A DNA stretch of 64,000 nt, taken from Symsagittifera roscoffensis. Lineage: Eukaryota; Xenacoelomorpha; Acoela; Convolutidae. A program made the position numbers and the translations under genes. The DNA is taken from NCBI RefSeq assembly GCF_963678635.1, contig NC_087065.1, positions 71,867,345-71,931,344 of the forward strand, read 5' to 3'. How positions within the stretch are numbered: the stretch's first letter is position 1; every line of letters begins with the position of its first letter. The notes beneath the pieces were generated by a model. It was not told the origin of the DNA, ran no database searches, and saw only the letters and a list, made by a program, of their open reading frames with translations. Of the stretch, positions 54,261 to 63,836 are shown piece by piece.

Positions 54261-57200
54261 TCAGCCTATACTTAAGTAATATTTCTTATGTAGATACACT
54301 TGTATGTTCGTATCAGAGAATATCACGTGTACAAGCGCGTACAATTCCCGAGGATGCAGTCTTCCTCTATTTGGATCGTACACTGGAAGCGAGAGCTCCT
54401 TCACGTCCATTTCCACAAGGAAGTCCCTCAGCCTCGTCAAAGACAAGACTAGGTTTTCTGGGTCCACGTGCTGCTTCTCCGTCGCCCTCGTTACCAAGAA
54501 GCACAAGTACTTTCCCGGTATCTGCGACACCGCCGGAGGTAAGGCTGCTACGCCCCCTATCCCTGGTCTTTGCTTCCAAAGGAATTCCACGTTTTTGTAT
54601 TCCCTCTTAAAATCTGCCGCTAGCGCCGTCCTAAAACTCATGTCTGCGGTGATTGCTACCGCACATGTTCTGTTTGTGAGTATGAAATCACTGTCTGTTA
54701 GTATTATGTTACTAGAATATTCATTTGGTAAATTAAAATATGACTCAACTACCCTGCCTATGTCAGGTTTCTTAGGTTCTTCGCCTGTTTCTGCTTCTAA
54801 GTCTCCTGTTTCTCTTGTTTTTCTTAATTTTTTTATTATCAAGTTTTCAGTGTGGGTAAGTCCTACCCCCACTCCCCGGACAAAAATATCCATCGGCGTC
54901 CCCGTCGATCGCATACCGGGTATTAAGTCAAGATTAGAAGCTGGAATGAGTAGTCGTTCTTCCTGGGCAGCCCAGGAAGGATCATCTCGTTCGGTCTTAA
55001 TGTATTTCGCGCTTTCACGATCTACGTCTTGAATCGTAACGCTGGTCTCTTTAGGGTCTGATGTCATTTCGTTCAGCCACTCTAAGACACGCAGGTTCGT
55101 CTGGTCTTGTTCATATGACTGCTGTTGCTCATCGTCAAACTCTACCTCGGGTTTCGACCAGTCGTCAACCCACTCATCGTTATGATCATCGACTATGTCA
55201 ATGTCTTGTGACACAGTTATTTCTTCTAAACCCACTACTTCCTCCACTACTTTCTTCAGATCTATCCCATCCACTACAAAGTCGTCACCGTAAGGATTGT
55301 ATTTCTTTCTTGGTCTCGTCCCGTCCTTCTGACGAGTCTGGATCGTGAACGGAAGATCTGGTTCCAAGTTCTTGGGAACCTCTGTCTGTTCGGGATCCTG
55401 CCAATCCTCTTCTGCGTAGGGCAAGGTTTCATCGTCCGCTTCAATCTTTTCGTTTGGATCCAGGTCCAGCGGTGTATTCGTACCTTCCTCTACGATTTCG
55501 TTTCCATCGTTCTTCTCCCTGGTGCCTTTTTCATTGACCTCACAAGCAGGATCCATCATTAGATAATCCCCTTCTTCCATGTCTGCAGGTATACACCAGT
55601 CTTCTGTCGATGGATTGTGTGGCTTGATGTTCTCGTAGTGGGCGGCTCGGCCAGTACTCAGTCTATAAAAGCGTCCCTCCTGGTGCACCTCTGTAATCAT
55701 GAAGGGTCCCCTCCATTTCTTTAGAAGCTTCTTTGTCCCTTTCGGTGGTATAACGTTCTGAAATACCCATACGTAGTCTCCCACCGAGTAAGCCTTTGCA
55801 CCAGCTGCTTTCTTGTCGAATCTTTTCCTCTGCCTTGCCTGTGCCTGCTGAGTGTTTCGTCTACACAAATCGTTCAACTCCTGTTGGCGTTTGATCACAT
55901 CCCTCACGTAGACCTGTGGGGACGTTTTCTTTCCCTCATATTCTGGGTAGAAGAATGTCAAGGGTAAAGACTTCTCGTGTCCCGTCAGCATCATGTGTGG
56001 ACTAACTCCAGTGGTGGAGTGTTGCGTGCTATTATAAGCTCCCATCACCTGTGGAAGGTATCTGTCCCAATCGGTCATGTACCTGGAACAATATACCCTG
56101 AGCATCGACACTAACGTCCTATTCTGTCTTTCCACTAAGCCATTCGTCTGAGGGTGGTATGTCGTGGAGTGAGCCTGAGCGACTTGTGACCGTCTCATAA
56201 GCTCTTTCGTAAGCTCGCCTACGAAAGCCGTTCCATTGTCCGATTGAAACGTCATTGGACAACCATGTCTTGCTATCCACGTATTGATCAGGTGGTCGCA
56301 TGTCTCTTCCGCCGAGGCAGTTATGCAGGGCACGGCCTCTGCATACTTCGTGAAGTGATCTATCATGACCAAGACTTGGTTGTAACCGCTGTCTGTCATG
56401 CATATCTTCTGGTGATCTATCTGCACCACCTCGTTGAATTCAGACGACTCAATTGATTGTAAAGGAAATCGCAACTTCCTAGGATCCTTGACCTGTTGGC
56501 ATGACAGACATGCTGTCACCCATTTCTCGCATGCCTTTTTCATCCCAGGCCACTCAAAGCGCTTCAGGATCCTCTGATACACTTTGTCGATCCCTTGATG
56601 GCCCATCTGATCATGCGACCTGAATAATAGTTCTGTCTGATAGAGTTGCGGCAACACTATCGCGTTATATTTGTATAAGACCTTGTTTTCTTCTCTTCTC
56701 CTGCAAGCCACGATCCCGTTCTTGTTCAGATATAATCTCCCCTCCTTCTGCATGAAGTATTGTCTCACGATCCTATAGCTGTCTTCTTCCAGGTCACCTT
56801 TGTCAGGTGCACCGTTTTCTATCCACCTTTTTAGGTTGCTTGTCATGCGATCATTTCTCTGCGCCTTCAAGTACGTCTTCATGACCCTCATCTGACTATT
56901 CAGCTCGTTGGGCTGATGTGTGTCTTCTTCCATCTTAACGCACCAAATCTTCGCCAACGGTTGTGTTTCTTGCTGAAACGGTTGAAGATCAGTCCTGACT
57001 GCCTCTTTCTGTGGCAATAAGCTCATCGACCGCTTTGATACTGCTATTGTTTCTAAGTCATCCGCTGCGTTGTCAAAGACTCTTTCGCTTGGTATTAGGT
57101 AGCGATCACTGTCAGGATCCTGGTACACTTCTCTGTCCAGGTCCCTTGCCCGAGTTTCCACTAGTTGCGTGTGTATCGCTAGTTCTGACAGTTCTGATCC

Positions 57201-60200
57201 CGAGGTCGAATTCCTGTCGGAATAGGTATCCATTCCTGAGTTTCGGGAATCATCATCCGTCGAAGGTGTTGTGCTGGAGACTGCACGCTCCTCCAGATCA
57301 TGTCTGTATTTCCTTCGCATCCATCTGAACTCCCCGGACAAAACCTTGTTCTCTAGGTCCTGTTTCTCATCAGGAATTTTCTCGTCTATCTCGGACTCCC
57401 CGGACAAATTTCCTTGTCCCGGGTGTTGATCTTGTGATCGCTGGTTCTTCTCATCATCCTTCTCCCCGGACAAATAGTCTTGCAGCAGATTTTGTTCTAC
57501 AACTTCACCCTCTTTATCCCGGTCTACAAAGGTGACGGTTTTCTTTCGCTTGCTGCTCCCCTGTTCTTTCTGTCCGTAAGAAGTACTTGTTAAAATCTCC
57601 TGGGGTATTGAGGATACTAGTTGCTGAACTATTGTCCTACAATCCCTTTCGTTCTCTTCGTGTTGTCGTCTGGACGGCATGATCTTGACCTTCTCACTGA
57701 CTGTTAGCGATGCCACTGCTGCTGTCCACTCGGGGTTATCTCTGGTCACTTCTCTTTCTAACAATCCACCCAGCATCCGCATCACTTGGGGTGTGACTTG
57801 CACCGTTTTATCCAATAATGAGAGGCTGTTTATATTCATGCGAGAGAGTTCTTGCTGGACCAGGTTCGAGCGCAGCAACAGATCCAAGGGGACCGGGTCC
57901 TCCTTTGACAGGATCTTTATCTCGGCTGCTCTCTCTACAGGTAACTCAGGGTGCCCTGGAATTGGATGTCCACACTTATCCAACCATCTCGTTAAGGGAA
58001 GCGCTTCATAAGTTTCTTTGTCCAGAAACGAGAATCCCTCTTTTATTTCCGCCTGATTGGCCTGCTTCTGCTCCAATCTTTCATAGAACTCAGTTTTCTT
58101 GCTGAGGCTGTCAGCATTCTGGTGTTTATCACGCATCCTATGTTCGATTATCATGTGGTAGCCATCCAGTCTTACTATCCATCTACCAATATAACTCTGA
58201 TCCATCGAGTAGGTCTTCAACCAGGATAACGCTCTGTTGTCCACGCGTAACTTGAAGGGAGCGCTCCCCAAGTATGCACGGTACTTCTCCACAAAGGTGA
58301 CTACTGCAAACATTTCTGCTTTTGGTGCGCCATATTTCATCTCTGTGTCACTCAAGACTTTGCTGCCGTATGCAATGGGACGGAGAACTGTTCTTCCGTT
58401 CCATTCTAGCTCTTGATGCAAGATTCCTGAGATTGCCACCACCGATGCGTCTGTGTCGAGAACATACATGCCCTTTTCTGTAGGCATGCCCAGCACTGGC
58501 GCTTCGCACAGTTCCCGCTTTATGTTCTCGAAAGCAACCTGTGCCTCATCGTTCCATTCGAACTTTTTCCCTTTGTTGCGCATCAGCTTCTGTATCGGGT
58601 ACACCTTGTCCGCATATCCTTTAATGAATTCACGGTAATAATTGGCAAACCCCAGGAAGCTCATTAGCTGTGTGTCCGTCCTCGGAGCCTTCCATGTCAG
58701 CACAGCCTCTACTGCTTCTGGATCTGGCCTCACACCATGCCTGTCCACCATTCTTCCCAGGTACTTGATCGAATCCCTAAGGATTTCACATTTCGATGGT
58801 TTGCATTTCAAGCCTGCTCTTTTCATACATCCGAAGACCTCATCGAGCCGATCAATGTGATCCTCCAGGGTCGGTGTCGCTATGACTACATCATCCACGT
58901 AGCACATCAAGAGATTCCCGTACTTTTTGGTCACTCCTGTCAAAGCCTGAGCCATCAGCCTTTGAAAAGTTGCTGTTGCATTGCACAAGCCGAAGGGCAT
59001 CCTCTTCCACTGGTACAACCCCAATTCGCACGCGAAACCGGTTTTCTCCCTATCCTTTTTCCGCAAGGGAACCTGCCAGAAGGCAGAACCTAAGTCCAAT
59101 GTGGTGAAGAACTTGGCATCACCAAGTTTAGATAGGCTCTCGTCTATTCGCGGTATCGGGTACGCATCTTTTATCGTTACCGCGTTCAAGTAACGAAAGT
59201 CGCAACAAAATCTAAGCTGCCCCCCTTTCTTTTTCGCCATTACTACTCCGCAAGCCCATGGCAATTTCGAGGGTTCTATCATGTCGTATTCAAGCAACAT
59301 TTCTATTTCCGCTCGGCACGCTTCCAATTTATGTGGCGTCATTCGCCTTGCGCCTTCCCTATGGGGAACGGCGCCCTCTTCTAGTTCGATTTCGTGTTCG
59401 ACGAAATTACAGCAACCGATGTCCGCCTTATGTTTTGAAAATACCTCGGCGTTCCGATTTAGGAGGTCCCGCAATTTTTCAAAATTTCCCTCACCTATTT
59501 TTCCTTTTAAATGTTTTTTTTCTGGCAAAACCGGTTTGTCAGAATCTAGTTCATATGACGAGGGGCGTTCCGGAAAACTCGAGCAGCTTGATAAGCCGTC
59601 GTCCGTTTCGGATTTCATTGAAAACAATTTATGAATAGATTTTAATTCATTAATTCTCTTTAAGATTTTATCTTTATTTGCATGATAAGGACAGTCTTTC
59701 ACACTATATTTCTTCGAGTTTTCTGTCTCCTCATAGTCGGTCCTCATCGGCAAGGCGTAGCCAAGCTTCTTTCCACGCTGGATTGAAACCGTGGTGTCCA
59801 GTGTGTTCAACAACACACTGACACACAGTCCGTTTCGCGTTACCGAGAAGCTCCGGCCTAAAATCACCGAACTCTGACTATTTGGATTCGGTACTAAGCA
59901 AACCTGTTTACTATCACTCAACGAATTTAAATTTCTCATTCTAAAAATTGCTACTACAGCTTGTCCTGGTTTTAATCTTACTTTTCTATCCAAAAAAACT
60001 GGTACCTTATTTTTGTCTGTTATTATCCTATTAATTGGTCTCTTAACATACTTTCGGTCCGGGTTTCCAATCCGTATCAGACCGTTGTTCAAATCAATCA
60101 TCACGTCAAAATTCCTGACAAAATCTCTGCCCAAGATGAATTGGTCGGCATCGTCCAGATTCTCTACCACCAGGATGCTTATCCAAAGATCCCGTCCTCC

Positions 60201-63200
60201 CATGTGGAGGACCGTTATTGGTGTTCTTCCGGCTACGTAGATAGCTCCTCGATTGGCTGCAGCCAGTCGGAGATTCGTTGGAATCAGATCTTCCCGCGTG
60301 AAGCCCATTATTTCCCAAGTTTTTATCGGCATCACACTCACGACCGCTCCTGTGTCCAGAAGCCCTGTGACTCCGATTTTTGTTCCGTTGGTGTCGAGCA
60401 GATGTGCTGTCACATCTGCTTCATATCCAATGTGTACTGCGTCTTGTTCCATCATGGCGTCATGGCCTATCCTGCGGACCTTGAGTTCCTCTTCTCCCAA
60501 ATAGATCTGCCCTATTTGGTCATCATCTGTTGTTTCATAAGTCCTGGTGTAGATACTGATCCCATCCACGTTCAGCATCACTTGATACGGCCCATAGACT
60601 TCTAGGTAGCGTCCATGAAGTTTCTTCGTGCGAGGGCCACCCGTCGTTAGTAGTGCCCTCACAGCCCTCGACTCGGTGCGTGGCTCCATCTGCCTCAGAT
60701 AGTCTGCATATGTGTCCAAATGCATCAAAGTGAACTCAGACGGTTCACTCAGATTTCTGATTACCTGATGCCCTGCCACCGAGATTATCGACTGTATTTT
60801 ACTTCCTTGCGGTGCCATACCGAACCTCTGACCAGAGATAACATTAAGTTTCATGCTCAAGCTGCTTGGTGCTTTTGCCTCTTCAACTTCCGTTGCTTCG
60901 AAGGCGTTCAATTGCTCCTGTAATTTTTCATTCTCCAGCTCGAGTTTCACCTTTTGTTCAATCTCTTTCGTCACTAGTTCCTGTTGTACTCTATTTATAG
61001 CATCCCTCGCAGCTGCCCTATAATCGATTTTGAAGTCATCGGCCGCAGTTGCTGGTTCTGGTTCACGTGCTTCCTCCGTTACCGCTTGCATCTTCTTTGC
61101 CACCAGCTCTTGAGGTTTATCCTTTCTGCGTGCCTCCGCTTCGCTCAAAAGTCGAGCCTTGCTGGCTTTCACTCCTGACAAAGCTTCTTCATGTCTTGGA
61201 TGCTTGATGTCTGCCACTGCATCCCAGAATTGCGGACAATCTGATTTAAAATGACCTTCCAAGTTACAAAAGAAACACCTCGGGCCGAATTTCGCAATTA
61301 CTCCTCTCATGAAATCCTCCTGGTCCAACGCTGACGCATCTTCGTCCTCGAGGCTAAAGCCTATTGCTTTCATGCCTTGCTTGTAAGCTGGGCATGCTGA
61401 CACATGATTGTCTGTTGAACTGCAATTAGCACAAGAGCGTCTCTTGTCCATATCATCCCTCGGTTTGTACCAATTGTTCTCTTGGTTTGCTGGTCCGTTG
61501 TTAAAATTGCCATAATCGTTCTTGTAATATCCAGATCTCGAAGGAGGTTTCAACAATAGATACTCTTTTGATTTGAGCCTCAACTCCTCCGGTGTTGGCG
61601 CATTAGTTGATAGTGGTGTGTAATACGTTGCTAGCATCGTACGAAGTTCGTCATTTTTCACACCATCGATGAATTTTGAGGCTACGGCCAGGTTTATCCT
61701 TCGGTTTGACTCATCCGGTTGGCTGCGTCTTCTCAGCATTTCCAAATCATCGAGAAACTTGTCTATTGTTTCATCTTCTCGTTGCCTCCGTTTCTCGAAG
61801 CGCATCATCGCCTGGTGCCCCTGCACCCCTGATCCGAAACGGTTTAACAAGATTTCGAAGATTTTCTCAGCAGTGTCACGTTGATACTGTTTCTTGGCCA
61901 TGACACAGTTCAGGGCTGTCCCTTCTAAGTTGCTGGTGAGCGCGCTGCATTCCTGTCTCTCCGACAAGTCCTCTTCCTCGAAATGCAGCTTCATTACCTC
62001 TATCCAGGTATCAATACAGCCATCAGATTCGTCTATGTAGCATCTTGGTTTCTTAAAGACTCTTCTGGACTTCTCACTGCGTTCATTGGTTCTTGATAAC
62101 CTTGTCAGGAATGTCTCCAAAGACCTGTTTAGGGGTTCAAATGCTGTGGCCATTGCCGTAGCATCCCTTGAGTGTCCTGCTTGAGTGTCCTCACACCTCG
62201 TCGAAGGCTCTGTATGAGGTGCATCCCTGCAATCCGAATCGCCGTGAGTGTTTCCCTCTTGACCTACATGACTCCTCTTCGGGCTTGCATGCCCCCTGTC
62301 GCCGGAATCACTTCTCCCAGTCGCATGTGTGCCTTGCGTTGGTCGTTCGTTCGAGGTTTGTCTGTTCCCCGTTGAACTTGCTCTACTGTTCGGGCCCCAT
62401 GCTGTATTACCCCTTGTGGCATAGCCTGATGAACTGCCCCTGCCTCTAGTGGATCCATACGTCTTCCTCCTTTGATGTTCATTGAAGTTCACCCTCGGTT
62501 CCCTGCTTGGACCTCCCGAGTTCGGCTCTCCTTCTTTTGGTCCACTCTTGCTGCTTAGTAGCCCGTCCAACCTATCCATGATAGCCTGAGTTCGCCTCTC
62601 CATCATCGCGTCTATCTTTGTGTCAAGAGACCCAAGAGACTGCTCTTGCTGAATTCTTAATTTCTCCATGTCGGCTCTTAAGCGTAACTCCCTCTGTTCC
62701 GCCTCTCTTGTCATTCGCGACAAGTTCCTCGTCATATGTTCGTCCGTTCTTTCTTTCAAGCGTTTTTCGCTCCTGTCAACTTCTTGTCTGTTGCGGTTTA
62801 TTTCTTCCCGCAGCCTTTCCCTCTCAATGTGAACTGCTCTTTCTAGTTCACTCATCCTTATCGACATCTGTTCATTTTGTTCTCCTAAACTGCCCACTAT
62901 GTTGTTTAAGGCTTCCTCTAGTGCTGCCCCGTTATCCACGAGTGGCGTCACTAGTGGCGGTGTAACCCTGTCAGTCCCAGATAACTTCGTGCTTGTCGAG
63001 ATCCGGGCCTTGACTCTCTGCTTCAACGTCTTTTCTCTATTTATTTCTGGATCCATTAACGCATTGCCTAGCCCTCTGGTTCTACTCTCTTCAGGTTGTG
63101 GCTCCGAACTTGTCCTAATCGCGAAGTCCTTTGACTGGCCCGGTGTGTTTGCCTCCTTGCTTATCGTTGTCACTACACCAAATTTGTCCATGGTTCCAGT

Positions 63201-63836
63201 CTCTCTTCCGACGTGTGCCTCACTCTCCTGGATCGAACTATTGAGGCTGACTTGAGATCCAAAGTCCCCTTGCTCTTCTTCATCTTCCTCATCCTCCTGG
63301 GACTCACCATCGTTTCCTGCTCCTCCTCTCATGCTGAATGGAAAGAAGTTTCCTAAGGTGTTCTTCATTCTTTCTGAGAACGATGACGACGTTGTTTGCT
63401 TCCCAGTTCCGCTTGCCATCATAGTGTTGTCTGTCGGAGATCTTCTAGTTGTCGCTACTTCAGTTGAGATGTCGGACAGTTCCGACATCTCTTCCCGATC
63501 CAATGTCCCGGTGGAAGTGGCAAAATCATGGCCTTGTTCTACCGGGGTAGATTCAATCGCCAGCCTTCTGCCTCTCCCTTCCAGTTCATTTACTTCCTGG
63601 TTGTCATTCATGGTATGGTCCGTATTGACCTCCACTTCTAACAGTTCTCTTCGCTCTTCTGAGGTCTTTTGACTTCTCGTTTCAACCATTCTGCCTGAAA
63701 CCGTCCCCCTTTTGTCAGACCGGGATCGCTTGATCCAATCCACAAAAGGATCGGTCATCGTTTTTCTTTGCTTTTCAGGTATGAATTTCCTAGAGCTATT
63801 ACCTCGTTTTGGTATCCTTGACTTGTCTAAACTCAT
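54261..63836 (-). CDS. gag-pol: Intact Gag-Pol polyprotein of element C (3191 aa)
   Basis: This is one uninterrupted frame, with no gag/pol frameshift. Order by approximate residue: acidic N-terminus; coiled coil 320-425; capsid-like helical region from 562 to about 760; zinc knuckles at 802-815 (CX2CX5HX3C) and 854-867 (CX2CX4HX4C); aspartic protease DTGA with Asp1161; RT with TTLDLGS and YVDD at 1646-1649; RNase H with DTDAS (Asp1796); a ~430-residue linker with three LSGE units; integrase HHCC (His2413 to Cys2446) and core Asp2474, Asp2533, Glu2569 (35 residues between the last two); a GPY/F-like segment near 2709; and a C-terminal extension with a macro-like domain at about 3035-3191 (YDPNRG at 3153). 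Every retrotransposition motif I looked for is present, so the protein may be functional. Start: the ATG at 63836 matches the start in B. Confidence 0.93.
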   Translation of the reverse strand: MSLDKSRIPKRGNSSRKFIPEKQRKTMTDPFVDWIKRSRSDKRGTVSGRMVETRSQKTSEERRELLEVEVNTDHTMNDNQEVNELEGRGRRLAIESTPVEQGHDFATSTGTLDREEMSELSDISTEVATTRRSPTDNTMMASGTGKQTTSSSFSERMKNTLGNFFPFSMRGGAGNDGESQEDEEDEEEQGDFGSQVSLNSSIQESEAHVGRETGTMDKFGVVTTISKEANTPGQSKDFAIRTSSEPQPEESRTRGLGNALMDPEINREKTLKQRVKARISTSTKLSGTDRVTPPLVTPLVDNGAALEEALNNIVGSLGEQNEQMSIRMSELERAVHIERERLREEINRNRQEVDRSEKRLKERTDEHMTRNLSRMTREAEQRELRLRADMEKLRIQQEQSLGSLDTKIDAMMERRTQAIMDRLDGLLSSKSGPKEGEPNSGGPSREPRVNFNEHQRRKTYGSTRGRGSSSGYATRGNTAWGPNSRASSTGNRQTSNERPTQGTHATGRSDSGDRGHASPKRSHVGQEGNTHGDSDCRDAPHTEPSTRCEDTQAGHSRDATAMATAFEPLNRSLETFLTRLSRTNERSEKSRRVFKKPRCYIDESDGCIDTWIEVMKLHFEEEDLSERQECSALTSNLEGTALNCVMAKKQYQRDTAEKIFEILLNRFGSGVQGHQAMMRFEKRRQREDETIDKFLDDLEMLRRRSQPDESNRRINLAVASKFIDGVKNDELRTMLATYYTPLSTNAPTPEELRLKSKEYLLLKPPSRSGYYKNDYGNFNNGPANQENNWYKPRDDMDKRRSCANCSSTDNHVSACPAYKQGMKAIGFSLEDEDASALDQEDFMRGVIAKFGPRCFFCNLEGHFKSDCPQFWDAVADIKHPRHEEALSGVKASKARLLSEAEARRKDKPQELVAKKMQAVTEEAREPEPATAADDFKIDYRAAARDAINRVQQELVTKEIEQKVKLELENEKLQEQLNAFEATEVEEAKAPSSLSMKLNVISGQRFGMAPQGSKIQSIISVAGHQVIRNLSEPSEFTLMHLDTYADYLRQMEPRTESRAVRALLTTGGPRTKKLHGRYLEVYGPYQVMLNVDGISIYTRTYETTDDDQIGQIYLGEEELKVRRIGHDAMMEQDAVHIGYEADVTAHLLDTNGTKIGVTGLLDTGAVVSVMPIKTWEIMGFTREDLIPTNLRLAAANRGAIYVAGRTPITVLHMGGRDLWISILVVENLDDADQFILGRDFVRNFDVMIDLNNGLIRIGNPDRKYVKRPINRIITDKNKVPVFLDRKVRLKPGQAVVAIFRMRNLNSLSDSKQVCLVPNPNSQSSVILGRSFSVTRNGLCVSVLLNTLDTTVSIQRGKKLGYALPMRTDYEETENSKKYSVKDCPYHANKDKILKRINELKSIHKLFSMKSETDDGLSSCSSFPERPSSYELDSDKPVLPEKKHLKGKIGEGNFEKLRDLLNRNAEVFSKHKADIGCCNFVEHEIELEEGAVPHREGARRMTPHKLEACRAEIEMLLEYDMIEPSKLPWACGVVMAKKKGGQLRFCCDFRYLNAVTIKDAYPIPRIDESLSKLGDAKFFTTLDLGSAFWQVPLRKKDREKTGFACELGLYQWKRMPFGLCNATATFQRLMAQALTGVTKKYGNLLMCYVDDVVIATPTLEDHIDRLDEVFGCMKRAGLKCKPSKCEILRDSIKYLGRMVDRHGVRPDPEAVEAVLTWKAPRTDTQLMSFLGFANYYREFIKGYADKVYPIQKLMRNKGKKFEWNDEAQVAFENIKRELCEAPVLGMPTEKGMYVLDTDASVVAISGILHQELEWNGRTVLRPIAYGSKVLSDTEMKYGAPKAEMFAVVTFVEKYRAYLGSAPFKLRVDNRALSWLKTYSMDQSYIGRWIVRLDGYHMIIEHRMRDKHQNADSLSKKTEFYERLEQKQANQAEIKEGFSFLDKETYEALPLTRWLDKCGHPIPGHPELPVERAAEIKILSKEDPVPLDLLLRSNLVQQELSRMNINSLSLLDKTVQVTPQVMRMLGGLLEREVTRDNPEWTAAVASLTVSEKVKIMPSRRQHEENERDCRTIVQQLVSSIPQEILTSTSYGQKEQGSSKRKKTVTFVDRDKEGEVVEQNLLQDYLSGEKDDEKNQRSQDQHPGQGNLSGESEIDEKIPDEKQDLENKVLSGEFRWMRRKYRHDLEERAVSSTTPSTDDDSRNSGMDTYSDRNSTSGSELSELAIHTQLVETRARDLDREVYQDPDSDRYLIPSERVFDNAADDLETIAVSKRSMSLLPQKEAVRTDLQPFQQETQPLAKIWCVKMEEDTHQPNELNSQMRVMKTYLKAQRNDRMTSNLKRWIENGAPDKGDLEEDSYRIVRQYFMQKEGRLYLNKNGIVACRRREENKVLYKYNAIVLPQLYQTELLFRSHDQMGHQGIDKVYQRILKRFEWPGMKKACEKWVTACLSCQQVKDPRKLRFPLQSIESSEFNEVVQIDHQKICMTDSGYNQVLVMIDHFTKYAEAVPCITASAEETCDHLINTWIARHGCPMTFQSDNGTAFVGELTKELMRRSQVAQAHSTTYHPQTNGLVERQNRTLVSMLRVYCSRYMTDWDRYLPQVMGAYNSTQHSTTGVSPHMMLTGHEKSLPLTFFYPEYEGKKTSPQVYVRDVIKRQQELNDLCRRNTQQAQARQRKRFDKKAAGAKAYSVGDYVWVFQNVIPPKGTKKLLKKWRGPFMITEVHQEGRFYRLSTGRAAHYENIKPHNPSTEDWCIPADMEEGDYLMMDPACEVNEKGTREKNDGNEIVEEGTNTPLDLDPNEKIEADDETLPYAEEDWQDPEQTEVPKNLEPDLPFTIQTRQKDGTRPRKKYNPYGDDFVVDGIDLKKVVEEVVGLEEITVSQDIDIVDDHNDEWVDDWSKPEVEFDDEQQQSYEQDQTNLRVLEWLNEMTSDPKETSVTIQDVDRESAKYIKTERDDPSWAAQEERLLIPASNLDLIPGMRSTGTPMDIFVRGVGVGLTHTENLIIKKLRKTRETGDLEAETGEEPKKPDIGRVVESYFNLPNEYSSNIILTDSDFILTNRTCAVAITADMSFRTALAADFKREYKNVEFLWKQRPGIGGVAALPPAVSQIPGKYLCFLVTRATEKQHVDPENLVLSLTRLRDFLVEMDVKELSLPVYDPNRGRLHPRELYALVHVIFSDTNIQVYLHKKYYLSIG
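54872..54881 (-). other. Internal GTCCGGGGAG motif in Pol C-terminal region of C
   Basis: It is read as VRGV here, but as LSGE at 57330-57339, 57396-57405 and 57462-57471 on the same strand. It is identical in position to the copy in A (3813-3822). Confidence 0.6.

Noticed and set aside
54261-63836. Long antisense ORFs opposite gag-pol and ORF2
   Set aside because: They are shadows of the coding frames with no homology between copies other than that imposed by the sense strand.
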